Below, piece after piece: positions 42,050 to 51,670 of a stretch of 64,000 nt of DNA (the stretch's first letter is position 1; every line of letters starts with the position of its first letter). This stretch comes from a bacterium (GTDB lineage: Bacteria; Patescibacteriota; Gracilibacteria; JAHISY01). The translations under genes and the position numbers were made by a program. A model generated the notes under the pieces. It was not told where the DNA came from and did no database searches. It saw nothing but the letters and a program-made list of their open reading frames with translations. The stretch lies in assembly GCA_021779375.1 (NCBI GenBank), contig JAJYAT010000002.1:62001-126000 (forward strand), written 5' to 3'.

Positions 42050-45000
42050 TTAAGAATTGCCTTCTTCGAGTTCATCTAAGTCGTCTTTCATTTCTTTGAT
42101 GGAGCTTTCGCCGACCGCGTCGAGCGAGGCCTCCTCGTCCAGCTCCTCATCAGAGAAATCTTCGAGCTCGGAAATTTGCTCGTCTTCTGGAATGAAGACG
42201 CCAGCGTCAGCCTCACCTTTGGTGACTGTGACTGAGAGCCCTTCGTCTTCATCGACCGTCAGCATTTCGTCTTCTTCCAATTCATTGACCGGGTTGAGAT
42301 CGAGCAGCTCGACATTGAGACAGAGCGCTTGCAGCTCTTTCACGAGAACATTGAATGATTCTGGCGTACGCGGGCGACGGATTTCTTCGCCTTTGACAAT
42401 CGCTTCGTAAGCTTTGGAACGACCGTAAACATCATCGGACTTGATTGTAAGAATTTCTTGGAGAACGTGCGCTGCGCCGTAGGCTTCGAGTGCCCAGACT
42501 TCCATTTCTCCGAAGCGTTGTCCGCCGTGTTGCGCTTTGCCGCCGAGCGGTTGCTGCGTGACGAGCGAGTATGGACCGACCGAGCGGGCGTGAATCTTGT
42601 CTTCCGCAAGGTGATTTAGCTTGAGCATGTAAGTGATACCGACTGTGGTTTTGCGGTTGAATGGTTCGCCCGTTTGACCGTCGAAAAGCTGAACTTTGCC
42701 GTCTTCCGGCAGTCCGGCCTCTTTCATGAGTTCGGTAATTTTTTCAGTTGAAATACCGTCGAGTACCGGCGTCGCGAATTTGCAGCCGAGCTTTTGTCCC
42801 GCCCAGCCGAGATGCGTCTCGAGAATTTGACCGATATTCATACGAGATGTGACACCGAGCGGATTCAAGATAATGTCGACGGGCGTACCATCCGGCAGGA
42901 ACGGCATGTTCTCTTCCGGCACGACGATCGAGACGACACCTTTGTTGCCATGGCGACCAGCCATCTTGTCACCGACTTGGAGTTGGCGGCGTTGTGCGAC
43001 GTGCACGTGAATTTGGCGGACGACACCGATGGGAAGCTCTACACCGTCATCACGTGTGAAAATTTTGACGTCGATGACTTTGCCACCTGTGCCACCCGGC
43101 ATGCGCAGCGAAGTATCTTTCATGTCACGCGCTTTTTCACCGAAGATGGCGCGGAGCAAACGCTCTTCTGCCGTCAGTTCGGTCTCACCTTTCGGCGTGA
43201 TTTTGCCGACCAAGATGTCGCCCTCGGAAACATAGGAGCCGACCTGGATGATTCCGTCCGCGTCGAGATTTTTTAAACGCTCTTCGGCGACATTCGGAAT
43301 GTCGCGCGTCACTTCCTCCATACCGAGCTTAGTTTCGCGAACACCGAGGACGTAATCCTCGATGTGCACGGAATCGTAGCGATTCGTGCGCGCGATGCGC
43401 TCAGAAATGATGACCGCGTCTTCGAAGTTGTAGCCACCCCAGGACATGTACGCGACGAGCAAATTTTGACCGAGAGAAAGCTCGCCCTCATGGACAGCCG
43501 CACCTTCGGCGATGATGTCGCCGCGTTTTAATTTTTGGCCAAGGTTGACGACCGGACGCTGCGTGATGCAAGTACCCTGATTCGAACGTTGGTAATTCGC
43601 GATTTTGTAAGTCTGCTTTTTGCCGCTGCGGTAGACGACTGTCGCCTGCGAAGCGTCGATACTCGTCACTTCACCATCGTCCTCCGCAATCACGATCTGG
43701 TCGGAATTTTGCGCGACGATTGCCTCAGCACCAGTGCCGACGAGCGGCGACTGCGGCTTGAGCAAGTTGACGGCTTGGCGTTGCATGTTCGAGCCCATCG
43801 AGGCGCGCGTGTTGTCGTCGTGTTCGAGGAATGGAATGAGCGCAGTCGTGACAGAGAAAATTTGCTGCGGCACGATATCGATATGCGTGAGATCGTTGAC
43901 ATGCGCGAGTAATGGATCGCCGCCTTCACGCGAGGAAATACGCGTCTTGAGGAAGTTGTTGTTTTCATCCAATTCCGAGTTGGCTTGCGCGACTTTGAGT
44001 TTTTCTTCTTCGTCTGCGTCGTAGTATTCGAAGTCCGTCGTGATATACGCTCGGGTCGGCGCGCGCTCGGATTTTTCTTTCTTGGCGATTTCAATTAATT
44101 TCTTCGCCGCTTCTTTCGTGATTGGCTCGCCTTCTTTCGCGAGAATTTTGTTGCCGTCTTTGATGTCAGCTTTCGCACGGCGCAAGACTAATTCTTCGAC
44201 TTTGAGTGGCGCGTCTTGGGCAATCTTGTAATAAGGAGTTTCGATAAAGCCGAATTCATTGATGCGCGCGTAGGCGGCGAGATGGACGACCAAGCCAATG
44301 TTCGGACCTTCTGGTGTGGCGACCGGACAGATGCGACCGTAGTGCGAAGTGTGCACGTCGCGCACATCGAAGCCGGCACGTTCGCGGCTAAGTCCACCCG
44401 GACCCATCGCGGAGAGACGGCGTTTGTGTTCGAGCTCAGCGAGCGGATTCGTCTGATCCATGAATTGCGAGAGCTGCGAACTCGCGAAAAATTCGCGCAA
44501 CGAAGCTGTAATCGGACGCGCGTTAATTAATTGCTGTGGCGCTGCCGTCTCGAGATCCATGACTGTCATACGATCTCGCACGATGCGATCGACACGCAGC
44601 AAACCGACGCGGAATTTATTTTGGACCAATTCTCCGACCGCACGAATGCGGCGATTGGAGAGATGGTCGATGTCGTCCGACGCGCCGATGCCGTTATTGA
44701 GATTGATGAGGTGCTTGATGATGAGAATCAAATCGTCAACCTGAAAAATGCGGTGTTTTTTGTCCGCCGGCGTTTTGAGCTCGAAACGTTTATTCAGCTT
44801 ATAACGTCCGACCGGACCCATGTCGTAGCGGCGGTAATCGAAGAAAAGCTGGTCAATCAAAGCCTTCGCATTGCTCGGCGTCGCGAGATCGCCCGGACGA
44901 ATTTTTTGGTAAATGAGCTGCGCCGCTTCATCGACTGACTCGGCCGGATCTTTTTCGAGTGTCGTCGCGATGAAAGGCAAACGCCCCTCAGCCGTGTCGA

Positions 45001-45766
45001 CATCGGCGAATTCTTTGAGAATCTTCGCATCGTCCCAGCCGGTGAAAGCGCGAATCAAAGCCGTGACTGGAATCTTGCGCTTGCGATCAATTTTGACGGA
45101 AATGATTCCACGTTTGTCCGTCTCGAGCTCGAGCCACGCGCCACGTTTCGGAATAATTTTGGCAGCGTGAAAATATGGGACGAGCGGATTCGGCGAGAAA
45201 AACACACCTGGCGAACGCACGAGCTGTGAGACGACGACACGTTCGATACCATTGACGATGAAAGTCGCCTTGTCAGTCATGAGCGGAATACCGCCGAAGA
45301 AAACTTCTTGCTCTTTGATTTCACCCGTCACTTTATTGACGAGGCGAACTTGAATTTTGAGCGTACCTTCATAAGTGCCGCTTTTTTCCTTCGCTTCGGT
45401 CGGACTGAGCTTCGGTGCCTCGATGGAATGCTTGAGAATATGTAGTTCCAATTTTTTTCCGGAGGAATCTTGAATCGGCGAAATTTCGTCAAACAGCTCA
45501 TGCAGGCCTTCTTCGAGAAACCAGTTGTAGCTCTTGAGATGTGTCTCGACGAGATTCGGCAAAGGCACGTGAACTTTTTTCTTGTCGAGGAAGCGACGCG
45601 GATTTTTCGGACGCGCAGTCTGCGCATTCGGCAAAACCGCCGGAATGCGATAAGGCTTCGCTTTCACAGTCGATTCAAGCACCAGCTTTTTGCGTCCCGC
45701 GGAAGTCGCTTTGGCGCGAGCTGGCGTTTTCGCTTCTTTTTTAGAAGCTTTTTTTGGGGTAGCCAT
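42050..45766 (-). CDS. rpoB: DNA-directed RNA polymerase subunit beta
   Basis: A 1238-aa RNAP subunit. ATG 45766 gives MATPKKASKKE; the track adds 12 residues from the leader. It has SSQLSQFMDQTNPLAELEHK (rifampicin region), RISSREGGDPLL, GYNFEDAVIISER, GDKMAGRHGNKGV and PLGGKAQHGGQRFGEMEVWAL. A basic Ala/Lys-rich N-terminal extension of about 60 residues and a long acidic C-terminal tail (EDEQISELEDFSDEELDEE) are unusual additions. Confidence 0.98.
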   Translation of the reverse strand: MATPKKASKKEAKTPARAKATSAGRKKLVLESTVKAKPYRIPAVLPNAQTARPKNPRRFLDKKKVHVPLPNLVETHLKSYNWFLEEGLHELFDEISPIQDSSGKKLELHILKHSIEAPKLSPTEAKEKSGTYEGTLKIQVRLVNKVTGEIKEQEVFFGGIPLMTDKATFIVNGIERVVVSQLVRSPGVFFSPNPLVPYFHAAKIIPKRGAWLELETDKRGIISVKIDRKRKIPVTALIRAFTGWDDAKILKEFADVDTAEGRLPFIATTLEKDPAESVDEAAQLIYQKIRPGDLATPSNAKALIDQLFFDYRRYDMGPVGRYKLNKRFELKTPADKKHRIFQVDDLILIIKHLINLNNGIGASDDIDHLSNRRIRAVGELVQNKFRVGLLRVDRIVRDRMTVMDLETAAPQQLINARPITASLREFFASSQLSQFMDQTNPLAELEHKRRLSAMGPGGLSRERAGFDVRDVHTSHYGRICPVATPEGPNIGLVVHLAAYARINEFGFIETPYYKIAQDAPLKVEELVLRRAKADIKDGNKILAKEGEPITKEAAKKLIEIAKKEKSERAPTRAYITTDFEYYDADEEEKLKVAQANSELDENNNFLKTRISSREGGDPLLAHVNDLTHIDIVPQQIFSVTTALIPFLEHDDNTRASMGSNMQRQAVNLLKPQSPLVGTGAEAIVAQNSDQIVIAEDDGEVTSIDASQATVVYRSGKKQTYKIANYQRSNQGTCITQRPVVNLGQKLKRGDIIAEGAAVHEGELSLGQNLLVAYMSWGGYNFEDAVIISERIARTNRYDSVHIEDYVLGVRETKLGMEEVTRDIPNVAEERLKNLDADGIIQVGSYVSEGDILVGKITPKGETELTAEERLLRAIFGEKARDMKDTSLRMPGGTGGKVIDVKIFTRDDGVELPIGVVRQIHVHVAQRRQLQVGDKMAGRHGNKGVVSIVVPEENMPFLPDGTPVDIILNPLGVTSRMNIGQILETHLGWAGQKLGCKFATPVLDGISTEKITELMKEAGLPEDGKVQLFDGQTGEPFNRKTTVGITYMLKLNHLAEDKIHARSVGPYSLVTQQPLGGKAQHGGQRFGEMEVWALEAYGAAHVLQEILTIKSDDVYGRSKAYEAIVKGEEIRRPRTPESFNVLVKELQALCLNVELLDLNPVNELEEDEMLTVDEDEGLSVTVTKGEADAGVFIPEDEQISELEDFSDEELDEEASLDAVGESSIKEMKDDLDELEEGNS

Positions 45767-45838
45767 AAATAAAATGAGGTGAGGAAAATTAGCAATTCTC
45801 ACTCACGACTCACTCACAACCTAAAAATCAGCCGGAAA

Positions 45839-45867
45839 ATTATAGGGAAAGCTTTTCGGTTTGTAAA
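45839..45867 (-). promoter_or_regulatory. rpoB promoter
   Basis: On the minus strand: TTTACA (45862-45867), 17-bp spacer, TATAAT (45839-45844). This predicts a leader of about 65 nt with GTGAGTGAG repeats, one of the few genes here with a real 5' UTR. Confidence 0.75.
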
Positions 45868-45919
45868 ATCATTCTAAAAATCGCCTTGACAAATAAAAAA
45901 TGATGTTTCTTAACAAGAA

Positions 45920-46342
45920 TTAAATTAAGTTGGTGTTAACCGAAATTCCAAGATCAGCTAAATATGCTTGCGTATTGTATTTGTTCGCGAATACTCGCTC
46001 GTTAGCCTGCAGCCCACTAATTGCTTTTTGAATTGCATCGGTAATCGGCTCGACTGTTTCAGCAACATCAATCGCCTGCCCCAGCTCGACACCTAATTTC
46101 GCCAGCGCACTTTCAGCGTTTTTTTCGGGCGAACCAAGAAGTGCTCGCGACTCTTCAATTTCTCTTTGAATTGCCGAATTCAATTCATTCGTTTTACTGG
46201 CAATTTGCGCAATTTCTGGATCTGTCCAAAATTGCTTGCCATTCGTATCGAGAACAGCTTTCATTTCCTCGGCGTTTAAACCAATCTCCGCCTTCTGTAT
46301 TTTTACGAATCTGGAGCCGAGATTTTCTGCGTTGTCTGGCAT
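45920..46342 (-). CDS. hypothetical protein
   Basis: A 140-aa soluble helical protein (LNAEEMKAVLDTNGKQFWTD, ELNSAIQREIEESRALLGS, AESALAKLGVELGQAIDVAE). No recognised family or catalytic motif. It follows a 97-aa ORF by 10 nt, and the two form an operon. The style recalls the helical proteins at 25418-26196. Confidence 0.55.
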   Translation of the reverse strand: MPDNAENLGSRFVKIQKAEIGLNAEEMKAVLDTNGKQFWTDPEIAQIASKTNELNSAIQREIEESRALLGSPEKNAESALAKLGVELGQAIDVAETVEPITDAIQKAISGLQANERVFANKYNTQAYLADLGISVNTNLI

Positions 46343-46352
46343 TTTGTTTTTG

Positions 46353-46646
46353 TTAAATATTTTTTAACGCCGCGATGAGATTTTCTTCCGCCGCGTTTTT
46401 ATTGAGCCTTTCCTGTTCAAGCTTAATTTTGTTTTTAATCGAGCGAATTTTTTGCAAAATTGCTTTTTTACCAGCTTCGATTTCGAGCGCTTTTCTGCCG
46501 ATCATTTCGAGCGCGACTTGCTGACTCTCTTCGGGTGCTGCGTTTAATTTTTGGCAAAACTGTGCGCTCAAATCTGCCGGCACGCCTAGAGCGCGCGTCA
46601 GCAAAGCTTCAGTTTTTTGAACTGGTTCTGCGAAAGTTTGATTCAT
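46353..46646 (-). CDS. hypothetical helical protein
   Basis: A 97-aa protein with a helical N-terminal half (PVQKTEALLTRALGVPADLS) and a strongly charged coiled-coil C-terminal half (KAILQKIRSIKNKIKLEQER). First gene of a two-gene operon. Family unknown. Confidence 0.55.
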   Translation of the reverse strand: MNQTFAEPVQKTEALLTRALGVPADLSAQFCQKLNAAPEESQQVALEMIGRKALEIEAGKKAILQKIRSIKNKIKLEQERLNKNAAEENLIAALKNI

Positions 46647-46717
46647 GTTTGGTTTTTATTTTTTTTATTTTAACAGAAAAGAGCTTTAAATTCAAGGGCG
46701 CAGAAGTCGTAAATCAA

Positions 46718-47920
46718 TCAGGCGAACCGCAAAAGCTGTGGAGCGAAAATCAACAAGCTGCCAAGAATCAGCATCAAAATGCCACCAATGATATTCGAGA
46801 TTTTGGAATATTTGTGTGTGACACCCAGCTTCTCGATACCCGCGAGCGCGATAGCGAAGACGATGAGATCGTCGACCATGTAAAAGAAAATGTAAATCGC
46901 GAGCAAAAATTGGCGGTGCAAAAAAGATAGCGGATTGATTTGAAGAATTTTGGTGAAAGCTTGCGGAATGCCAATCGAGCAAGCGAACTCGATGATATTC
47001 ACGCTGAAAGCCAGCGCGAGTACGCCCGCCGCGACCGCCCAAGTCATCGGATTCGCGGCTAAGGCGCGAATTTGTCCAGAGAGTTTCGCGCGTTTTTCTG
47101 GACTCGTAACCTTGCAAGTTCCATCACTCGTGAAACCTTCCCAGAGGAAGAAAATCGCTCCACCAATCGAAAGTATGCCGATCAGCGGTGTGACGTAGCG
47201 ATCGAGCCCGACGAAATCCCAGGTCGTGAACCAGACATTCAAAATCGCGTAATACATCACCGCCTCAGCGAAGATGAAAAGTCCGGCGACTTGAAACATT
47301 TTGCGGCGATCGCCGATTTGCAAAAGCACAATCAGGAAAGTGACCAGCACCCACATCGCGCAGGGATTGAAGCCATCGACGAAACCGAGCACGACCGCCA
47401 TCGTCGGCAAAGAATATTTCGTGACATCGACCGTGCCGACGAAAGGCACATCGACGATTAATTTTTCTGCTGGTGCCGCACAGACTTCACCGGTGTCCTG
47501 GCAAATTCCCTCTCCGACTTTTTCGACTTTGCTGCTGCCGCCCGCCGCGATAAATTGCTCGAAATCAAGCGTTTCTTTGCCTGCAGCCGCATCGAGAATT
47601 TCGGAAATCCGAGCACCAGTTGTTTCATTTGAACCGAAACCCTGAATGATGGTGTTGCCGACGAGCGTGATTGGTGTGGCTTTCGGAAGTTTTTCGAGCG
47701 CGGTCAACGCATCGAACTGCGTGCGCTGCTCAGCCTCACCGATGTCATGGTAAAAAACTTCGAAGTCATTGCGCGTCGTCGCGAGCTCGGTGAGAAATTT
47801 TTCTTCGTCGGCGCAGTGACCGCAACCCTCGCGCACGAAAACATTGACCGGCGTCGCAGCGAATGCGAGTGGCGCGAGAATTAAAAAGGAAAGAAAAAAG
47901 AAAGTGATTTTTCGCAGCAT
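46718..47920 (-). CDS. thioredoxin-like plus DsbD/CcdA-like membrane redox protein
   Basis: A 400-aa envelope protein. A signal peptide (about 1-21) is followed by a glutaredoxin-like domain whose active site is Cys33-Gly-His-Cys36 (EGCGHCADEE). A membrane domain with about six helices comes next, of the CcdA/DsbD type, with Cys in VDGFNPCAMWVL and in NIIEFACSIGIP, the usual electron-carrying pair. It likely passes reducing power from the cytoplasm to exported thiol proteins. That fits the Cys-rich secreted proteins of the 6-10 kb locus. Confidence 0.87.
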   Translation of the reverse strand: MLRKITFFFLSFLILAPLAFAATPVNVFVREGCGHCADEEKFLTELATTRNDFEVFYHDIGEAEQRTQFDALTALEKLPKATPITLVGNTIIQGFGSNETTGARISEILDAAAGKETLDFEQFIAAGGSSKVEKVGEGICQDTGEVCAAPAEKLIVDVPFVGTVDVTKYSLPTMAVVLGFVDGFNPCAMWVLVTFLIVLLQIGDRRKMFQVAGLFIFAEAVMYYAILNVWFTTWDFVGLDRYVTPLIGILSIGGAIFFLWEGFTSDGTCKVTSPEKRAKLSGQIRALAANPMTWAVAAGVLALAFSVNIIEFACSIGIPQAFTKILQINPLSFLHRQFLLAIYIFFYMVDDLIVFAIALAGIEKLGVTHKYSKISNIIGGILMLILGSLLIFAPQLLRFA

Positions 47921-47949
47921 ATTTGGGAGAATTCAGGTGAAATTTTAGC

Positions 47950-49401
47950 ATGAAAATTTTACAACTACCTTCTGCTGTCCTCGATCGCAATTCGGAATTC
48001 CGCGGTGTGCCGACACGGAAATTAATGGAAAATGCTGGAAAACAAGCCACTCGCGTAATCCTGCGCAAATTTGGAAAGCCAGCCAAAGTCCAGATTTTTT
48101 GCGGCAGTGGCGGCAATGGCGGCGACGGTTTCGTCGTCGGACTTGAGTTGCTACGAAAAAAAATCCCAGTTGAAATAATTTTGGCGGGCGCAGTGAAAAA
48201 TAAAGACGCGCAATTTTATTTAAAAAAATTACCGAAAAAGCTCATCATCAAATATTCGAGCGCGACCAAAATCGACGGCTCACTTTTGGTCGACGCGCTT
48301 CTAGGGGTCGGACAGCGAGGCAAATTACGCGCACCGATTACCAACCTCGTCGCGAAATTAAATTTAACCCCCCACTTCAGTGGGGGGACACTGCCAAAAG
48401 TCGTGAGTCTCGACGTCCCGACTGGCAAGCTCAAGCCCGACCTCATCATCGCCTTTCACACCTCGAAGCAATCCATTTTAAATTCCCCCTTTCGCAAAGG
48501 GGGAAAGCGCGGCACTAATTTGGAAAAAACCGCGACACACAAAAAGCCAGGGGATTTTTATCGCGAAGTCGTCGTCCCAATCGGCATTCCGAAATCAGCG
48601 GAACAATTTTTCGGACCAGGCGATGTGGAATTTTATTTTCCAAGACGCGGAGAAAATTCTCACAAAGGTGAAAATGGTCGCGTCGTCATCGTCGGCGGCA
48701 GTGCGAATTATCTCGGCGCGCCGCTTTTCGCCGGACTCGGCGCACTCGCAGCCGGCGTCGATCTCGTCGACGTTTTCGTGCCAGGAGTAAATTTTGCCGC
48801 TGCGAGAAAATTCTCGCCCAATTTTTTAATTCATAAATTTAAGGGCAATGCTGAATTTCTGACAATCGAAGCCGCACGCGAAATTCTAGCTTTCGCGCGC
48901 GAAAAAAATGCGGCAGTCGTCCTCGGACCCGGACTTGGACGGAATCCGGAAACTGAGAAAGCCGTCAGCTTCTTCGCGAAAAACTGTCGCCAACCGCTCG
49001 TGCTCGACGCCGATGCACTGCTGCCAAATTTACCGAAATTCATTTCGACGCAAGTCGTCCTCACTCCCCACGCGGCAGAATTTCAGAGAATACCAAAAAA
49101 GCTGAACGCTGTGATTTTGAAAAAAGGCCGCGTCGATGCAATTATTTCAGGCGAACGCAAAAGGTGGAACGACACCGGCAACCCGATCCTGACTGTCGGC
49201 GGATCGGGCGACACCCTCGCCGGACTCGTCGGCGGTTTGCTCGCACGCCAAGTCGCAGCTTTCGAAGCGGCTGGCATCGCCGCCTTTTTACTCGGTCTCG
49301 CCGGTGAAAGAATTGCGTTAAAATCAGAAAGCACGACACCGCAAGCGCTCGCGAAAAAAATTCCCCAGATTATTCGAGAGATTCTCGACGGAAAGATTTG
49401 A
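47950..49401 (+). CDS. nnr: bifunctional NAD(P)H-hydrate epimerase/dehydratase
   Basis: Repairs hydrated NAD(P)H, 483 aa. The N-terminal epimerase (YjeF_N) has MENAGKQATR and GSGGNGGDGFVV. The C-terminal ADP/ATP-dependent dehydratase has GRVVIVGGSANYLGAPL, VVLGPGLGR, LVLDADAL and the signature TVGGSGDTLAGLVGG. Two palindromic repeats lie in frame in the epimerase part, encoding TPHFSGGT and NSPFRKGGKRGT; they look like inserted repeat elements tolerated in surface loops. Confidence 0.92.
   Translation: MKILQLPSAVLDRNSEFRGVPTRKLMENAGKQATRVILRKFGKPAKVQIFCGSGGNGGDGFVVGLELLRKKIPVEIILAGAVKNKDAQFYLKKLPKKLIIKYSSATKIDGSLLVDALLGVGQRGKLRAPITNLVAKLNLTPHFSGGTLPKVVSLDVPTGKLKPDLIIAFHTSKQSILNSPFRKGGKRGTNLEKTATHKKPGDFYREVVVPIGIPKSAEQFFGPGDVEFYFPRRGENSHKGENGRVVIVGGSANYLGAPLFAGLGALAAGVDLVDVFVPGVNFAAARKFSPNFLIHKFKGNAEFLTIEAAREILAFAREKNAAVVLGPGLGRNPETEKAVSFFAKNCRQPLVLDADALLPNLPKFISTQVVLTPHAAEFQRIPKKLNAVILKKGRVDAIISGERKRWNDTGNPILTVGGSGDTLAGLVGGLLARQVAAFEAAGIAAFLLGLAGERIALKSESTTPQALAKKIPQIIREILDGKI
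48368..48387. repeat. palindrome inside nnr (1)
   Basis: CCCCCCACT-TC-AGTGGGGGG, nine perfect pairs, in frame within nnr. Confidence 0.85.
48483..48505. repeat. palindrome inside nnr (2)
   Basis: TTCCCCCTTT and AAAGGGGGAA around CGC, ten perfect pairs, in frame within nnr, about 95 bp after the first. Confidence 0.85.
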
Positions 49402-49421
49402 AAAATTTAAACTCGAAAATT

Positions 49422-50216
49422 ATGTCAAAAATTGCAGTCGTTGGCGCGGGCGTGATGGGCAGTGCCATCGTCGCATCACTCATTCGTGAAAAAATTTTCA
49501 CGCCAGCTGAAGTCATCGCGGTCGATGTCAACTGTCGCAAGCTCAGTGTCCTGAAAAAGAAATTTAAAATCAAAACTGAGAATTCGATCAGCGATGCGGC
49601 GACAAAAGTTGATGTGATTTTGCTCGCTGTAAAACCGCAGTCACTTGAATCTTTGTGTGAAAATTTCTCGACTGACAAGCTTGTGATTTCGATTCTCGCG
49701 GGCACGCGCGTCGCGAAGCTGAAGCAGCTGACTGGCTCAGCGAAAATCGTGCGCGTCATGCCAAATACTCCCGCCGCCGTCGGCTGCGGAATTTCCGGCT
49801 GGCACGCGAGTCGACAAGTCGCGAAAAACGAGAAAGTTTTGGTGCGCCAAATCTTGGAAAGTTTCGGCGAACAGGCCGAATTCAAAAATGAAAAAATGCT
49901 CGACGCAGTGACGGCGATTTCCGGCAGCGGTCCGGCGTATTTTTTCGCCTTCGCAGAAGCCCTGGAAAAAGCGGCTCGCAAAATGGGACTCGGTAAAAAC
50001 GCTGCTGCTTTCGTCGGTCAAACTTTTTTTGGCGCGGCGAAATTAGCCGACATCTCGGAAATTCCTTTCGCGAAGCTGCGGGAAAATGTGACTTCGAAAG
50101 GCGGTACGACCGCCGCCGCACTCGCGGTTTTTGAGAAAGCGGGACTTACGAAAATCGTCGAGCACGCGACACTCGCCGCGAAAAAACGCGCGGAAGAATT
50201 GGCGAATGGAAAGTAA
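49422..50216 (+). CDS. proC: pyrroline-5-carboxylate reductase
   Basis: Final step of proline synthesis, 264 aa from ATG 49422 (the track TTG start adds 8 residues). It has an N-terminal Rossmann motif VVGAGVMGSAIVASL, MPNTPAAVGCGISG, and the family signature ISGSGPAYFFAFAEAL. A conserved TSKGGTTAAALAVFE segment completes it. It lies 20 nt after nnr, probably co-transcribed. proA and proB are not in the window. Confidence 0.94.
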   Translation: MSKIAVVGAGVMGSAIVASLIREKIFTPAEVIAVDVNCRKLSVLKKKFKIKTENSISDAATKVDVILLAVKPQSLESLCENFSTDKLVISILAGTRVAKLKQLTGSAKIVRVMPNTPAAVGCGISGWHASRQVAKNEKVLVRQILESFGEQAEFKNEKMLDAVTAISGSGPAYFFAFAEALEKAARKMGLGKNAAAFVGQTFFGAAKLADISEIPFAKLRENVTSKGGTTAAALAVFEKAGLTKIVEHATLAAKKRAEELANGK

Positions 50217-50275
50217 AACCTGCGAACGTAGAGAATGAAAATTTTCATTCTGCTAGGAATTTTCCCTCACGGGAA

Positions 50276-50806
50276 TTATTTGTCTTCAGTATTAATTTTC
50301 TCAATTAGCCCAAGATTAACCAATGCTCTTATGCTGTAATCATCCAGCCCAGGAGACCATTCATCCTGATTGTTAAATTTTGCCAATAGCGACTCCAAAT
50401 CATCTGCGCTGAAACTTAAATTAGGATTGAGCGGTACCTCAATACTATTTCCTTTTTTAACAGCAATGGAGATAATGCCATTGAGGGGGTCTTTGTCGAA
50501 AGCGGCTATTGCCGTCAATTGATAACCCTGTTTTTTGAGTAATTTATCAAGAGCAGTTTTGTAGCGAATTACTTCCGGATCATTTTGAGATTCTACTTTT
50601 GGTTTGGTGCTATTTACATCATCTAACAATTTTATCCTTTCTTTAATTTCCTTTTTTTGTATATCGTTTCTTTCGTTGTTGGAAGATATTTCTTTCCCTT
50701 GCGATTGCTGCACTTCAGGACCACCGCCACCTCTAAACACCAACCTCCTTTCTGTTGTAAATGTTTGAGAAGCAAGCAGTGACAATTGCAAGTTTGTATT
50801 TTCCAT
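50276..50806 (-). CDS. hypothetical protein
   Basis: A 176-aa protein from ATG 50806. An N-terminal polar region with FRGGGGPEVQQSQGKE and a Lys/Asn-rich helix is followed by a compact domain (DPEVIRYKTALDKLLKKQGY to GLDDYSIRALVNLGLI). No signal peptide. More AT-rich than neighbouring housekeeping genes. Family unknown. Confidence 0.55.
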   Translation of the reverse strand: MENTNLQLSLLASQTFTTERRLVFRGGGGPEVQQSQGKEISSNNERNDIQKKEIKERIKLLDDVNSTKPKVESQNDPEVIRYKTALDKLLKKQGYQLTAIAAFDKDPLNGIISIAVKKGNSIEVPLNPNLSFSADDLESLLAKFNNQDEWSPGLDDYSIRALVNLGLIEKINTEDK

Positions 50807-50911
50807 TTTATTTTGGTTATTTTTTGCGGTAATTAACTGTTTTGATTTTAGCATAAAACATACTTTTAAGCAAACTGCCTAAAATTTGCTGAGCTTGCTT
50901 GAATTTTGTCA

Positions 50912-50978
50912 CCCCTGCGAAAGCAGGGGACCAAAATAAAAAAGCGCGAGACTGTTTGGATCCCCGCCTGCGCGGGGA
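50912..50978. repeat. two G/C-rich hairpins
   Basis: CCCCTGC-GAAA-GCAGGGG (50912-50929) and TCCCCGC-CTGC-GCGGGGA (50961-50978). The second matches the hairpin at 31439-31456. They sit in the 277-bp spacer between two minus-strand genes. Confidence 0.75.
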
Positions 50979-51036
50979 AGACAAAGGAAATAAAACAAAA
51001 GGTGTGGCATTTTATAATTGTTTAGCTATATCAAAC

Positions 51037-51062
51037 AAAAAGCCCCCTTGCGGAGGCTTTTT
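51037..51062 (-). terminator. terminator of the sigma-factor operon
   Basis: AAAAAGCC and GGCTTTTT form a stem with a 10-nt loop, 22 nt beyond the stop of the minus-strand gene 51084-51626. Confidence 0.7.
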
Positions 51063-51083
51063 CCCACCCTCGAAATTAAATCT

Positions 51084-51626
51084 CTACTCTTCGTCTGTGT
51101 CATTGTTGTGGTCACCGAACATTCCACCATGCCCACCTCTGCCATGTTCGCCACCCATTTCGAATCCCATTCCCATACCGAATCCTGGTCCTTCGATTCC
51201 TAGCTCTTTCTCAATCGCCTGAGCCTGTGTTTTCAAGTTTTGTAAATCTTTCAGTTTGGAGAAATTGTCGGCTGTGATTACTTTGAGAATCGGTGCGTCG
51301 GGATTTTTAGCAGTGATTAATTTGACCCAAGCTGCGTAATCGCCATTTGTAATTGCCGTCTCGAGTGCTGTGCGATCAGCTTCCATCGTGGCTCTGTTGG
51401 TAGCCATCTTGGTGAATTGATCCTCGGTCATCTTGGTATTCCCGGTCGCAGTCTGGAAGGCTGCGAAATCTTTGTTTTCGATGGCCGTCTCAATCGCAGT
51501 CGCTTTGGCTGGATCGAAATTTTTGTCACCCGGACCGGCGAAGCCGCCGAAAGCATAAACCGAAGGAAGCACGATTGCCGAAAGGGTGAGCGCGGAAATC
51601 CCCGCGAGGATAGTCTTGTTTTTCAT
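51084..51626 (-). CDS. secreted helical protein with Gly/His-rich tail
   Basis: A 180-aa exported protein. The signal peptide (MKNKTILAGISALTLSAIV ... VYA) is followed by two related helical units (ATAIETAIENKDFAAFQT and TALETAITNGDYAAWVK). A Gly/Met/His-rich, acidic tail (GMGMGFEMGGEHGRGGHGG) could bind metal. It is the last gene behind an ECF sigma factor and a membrane protein, so it may be a target or sensor of that system. TTAACCCC lies 6 nt before the ATG. Family unknown. Confidence 0.65.
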   Translation of the reverse strand: MKNKTILAGISALTLSAIVLPSVYAFGGFAGPGDKNFDPAKATAIETAIENKDFAAFQTATGNTKMTEDQFTKMATNRATMEADRTALETAITNGDYAAWVKLITAKNPDAPILKVITADNFSKLKDLQNLKTQAQAIEKELGIEGPGFGMGMGFEMGGEHGRGGHGGMFGDHNNDTDEE

Positions 51627-51670
51627 TTTTTTGGGGTTAAGAATTGAAAGTTCAAACGCGTTTTCAAAAA

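Noticed and set aside
45885-45916. TTGACA-containing plus-strand promoter downstream of rpoB's promoter region
   Set aside because: No acceptable -10 box at 16-18 bp and no plus-strand gene follows.
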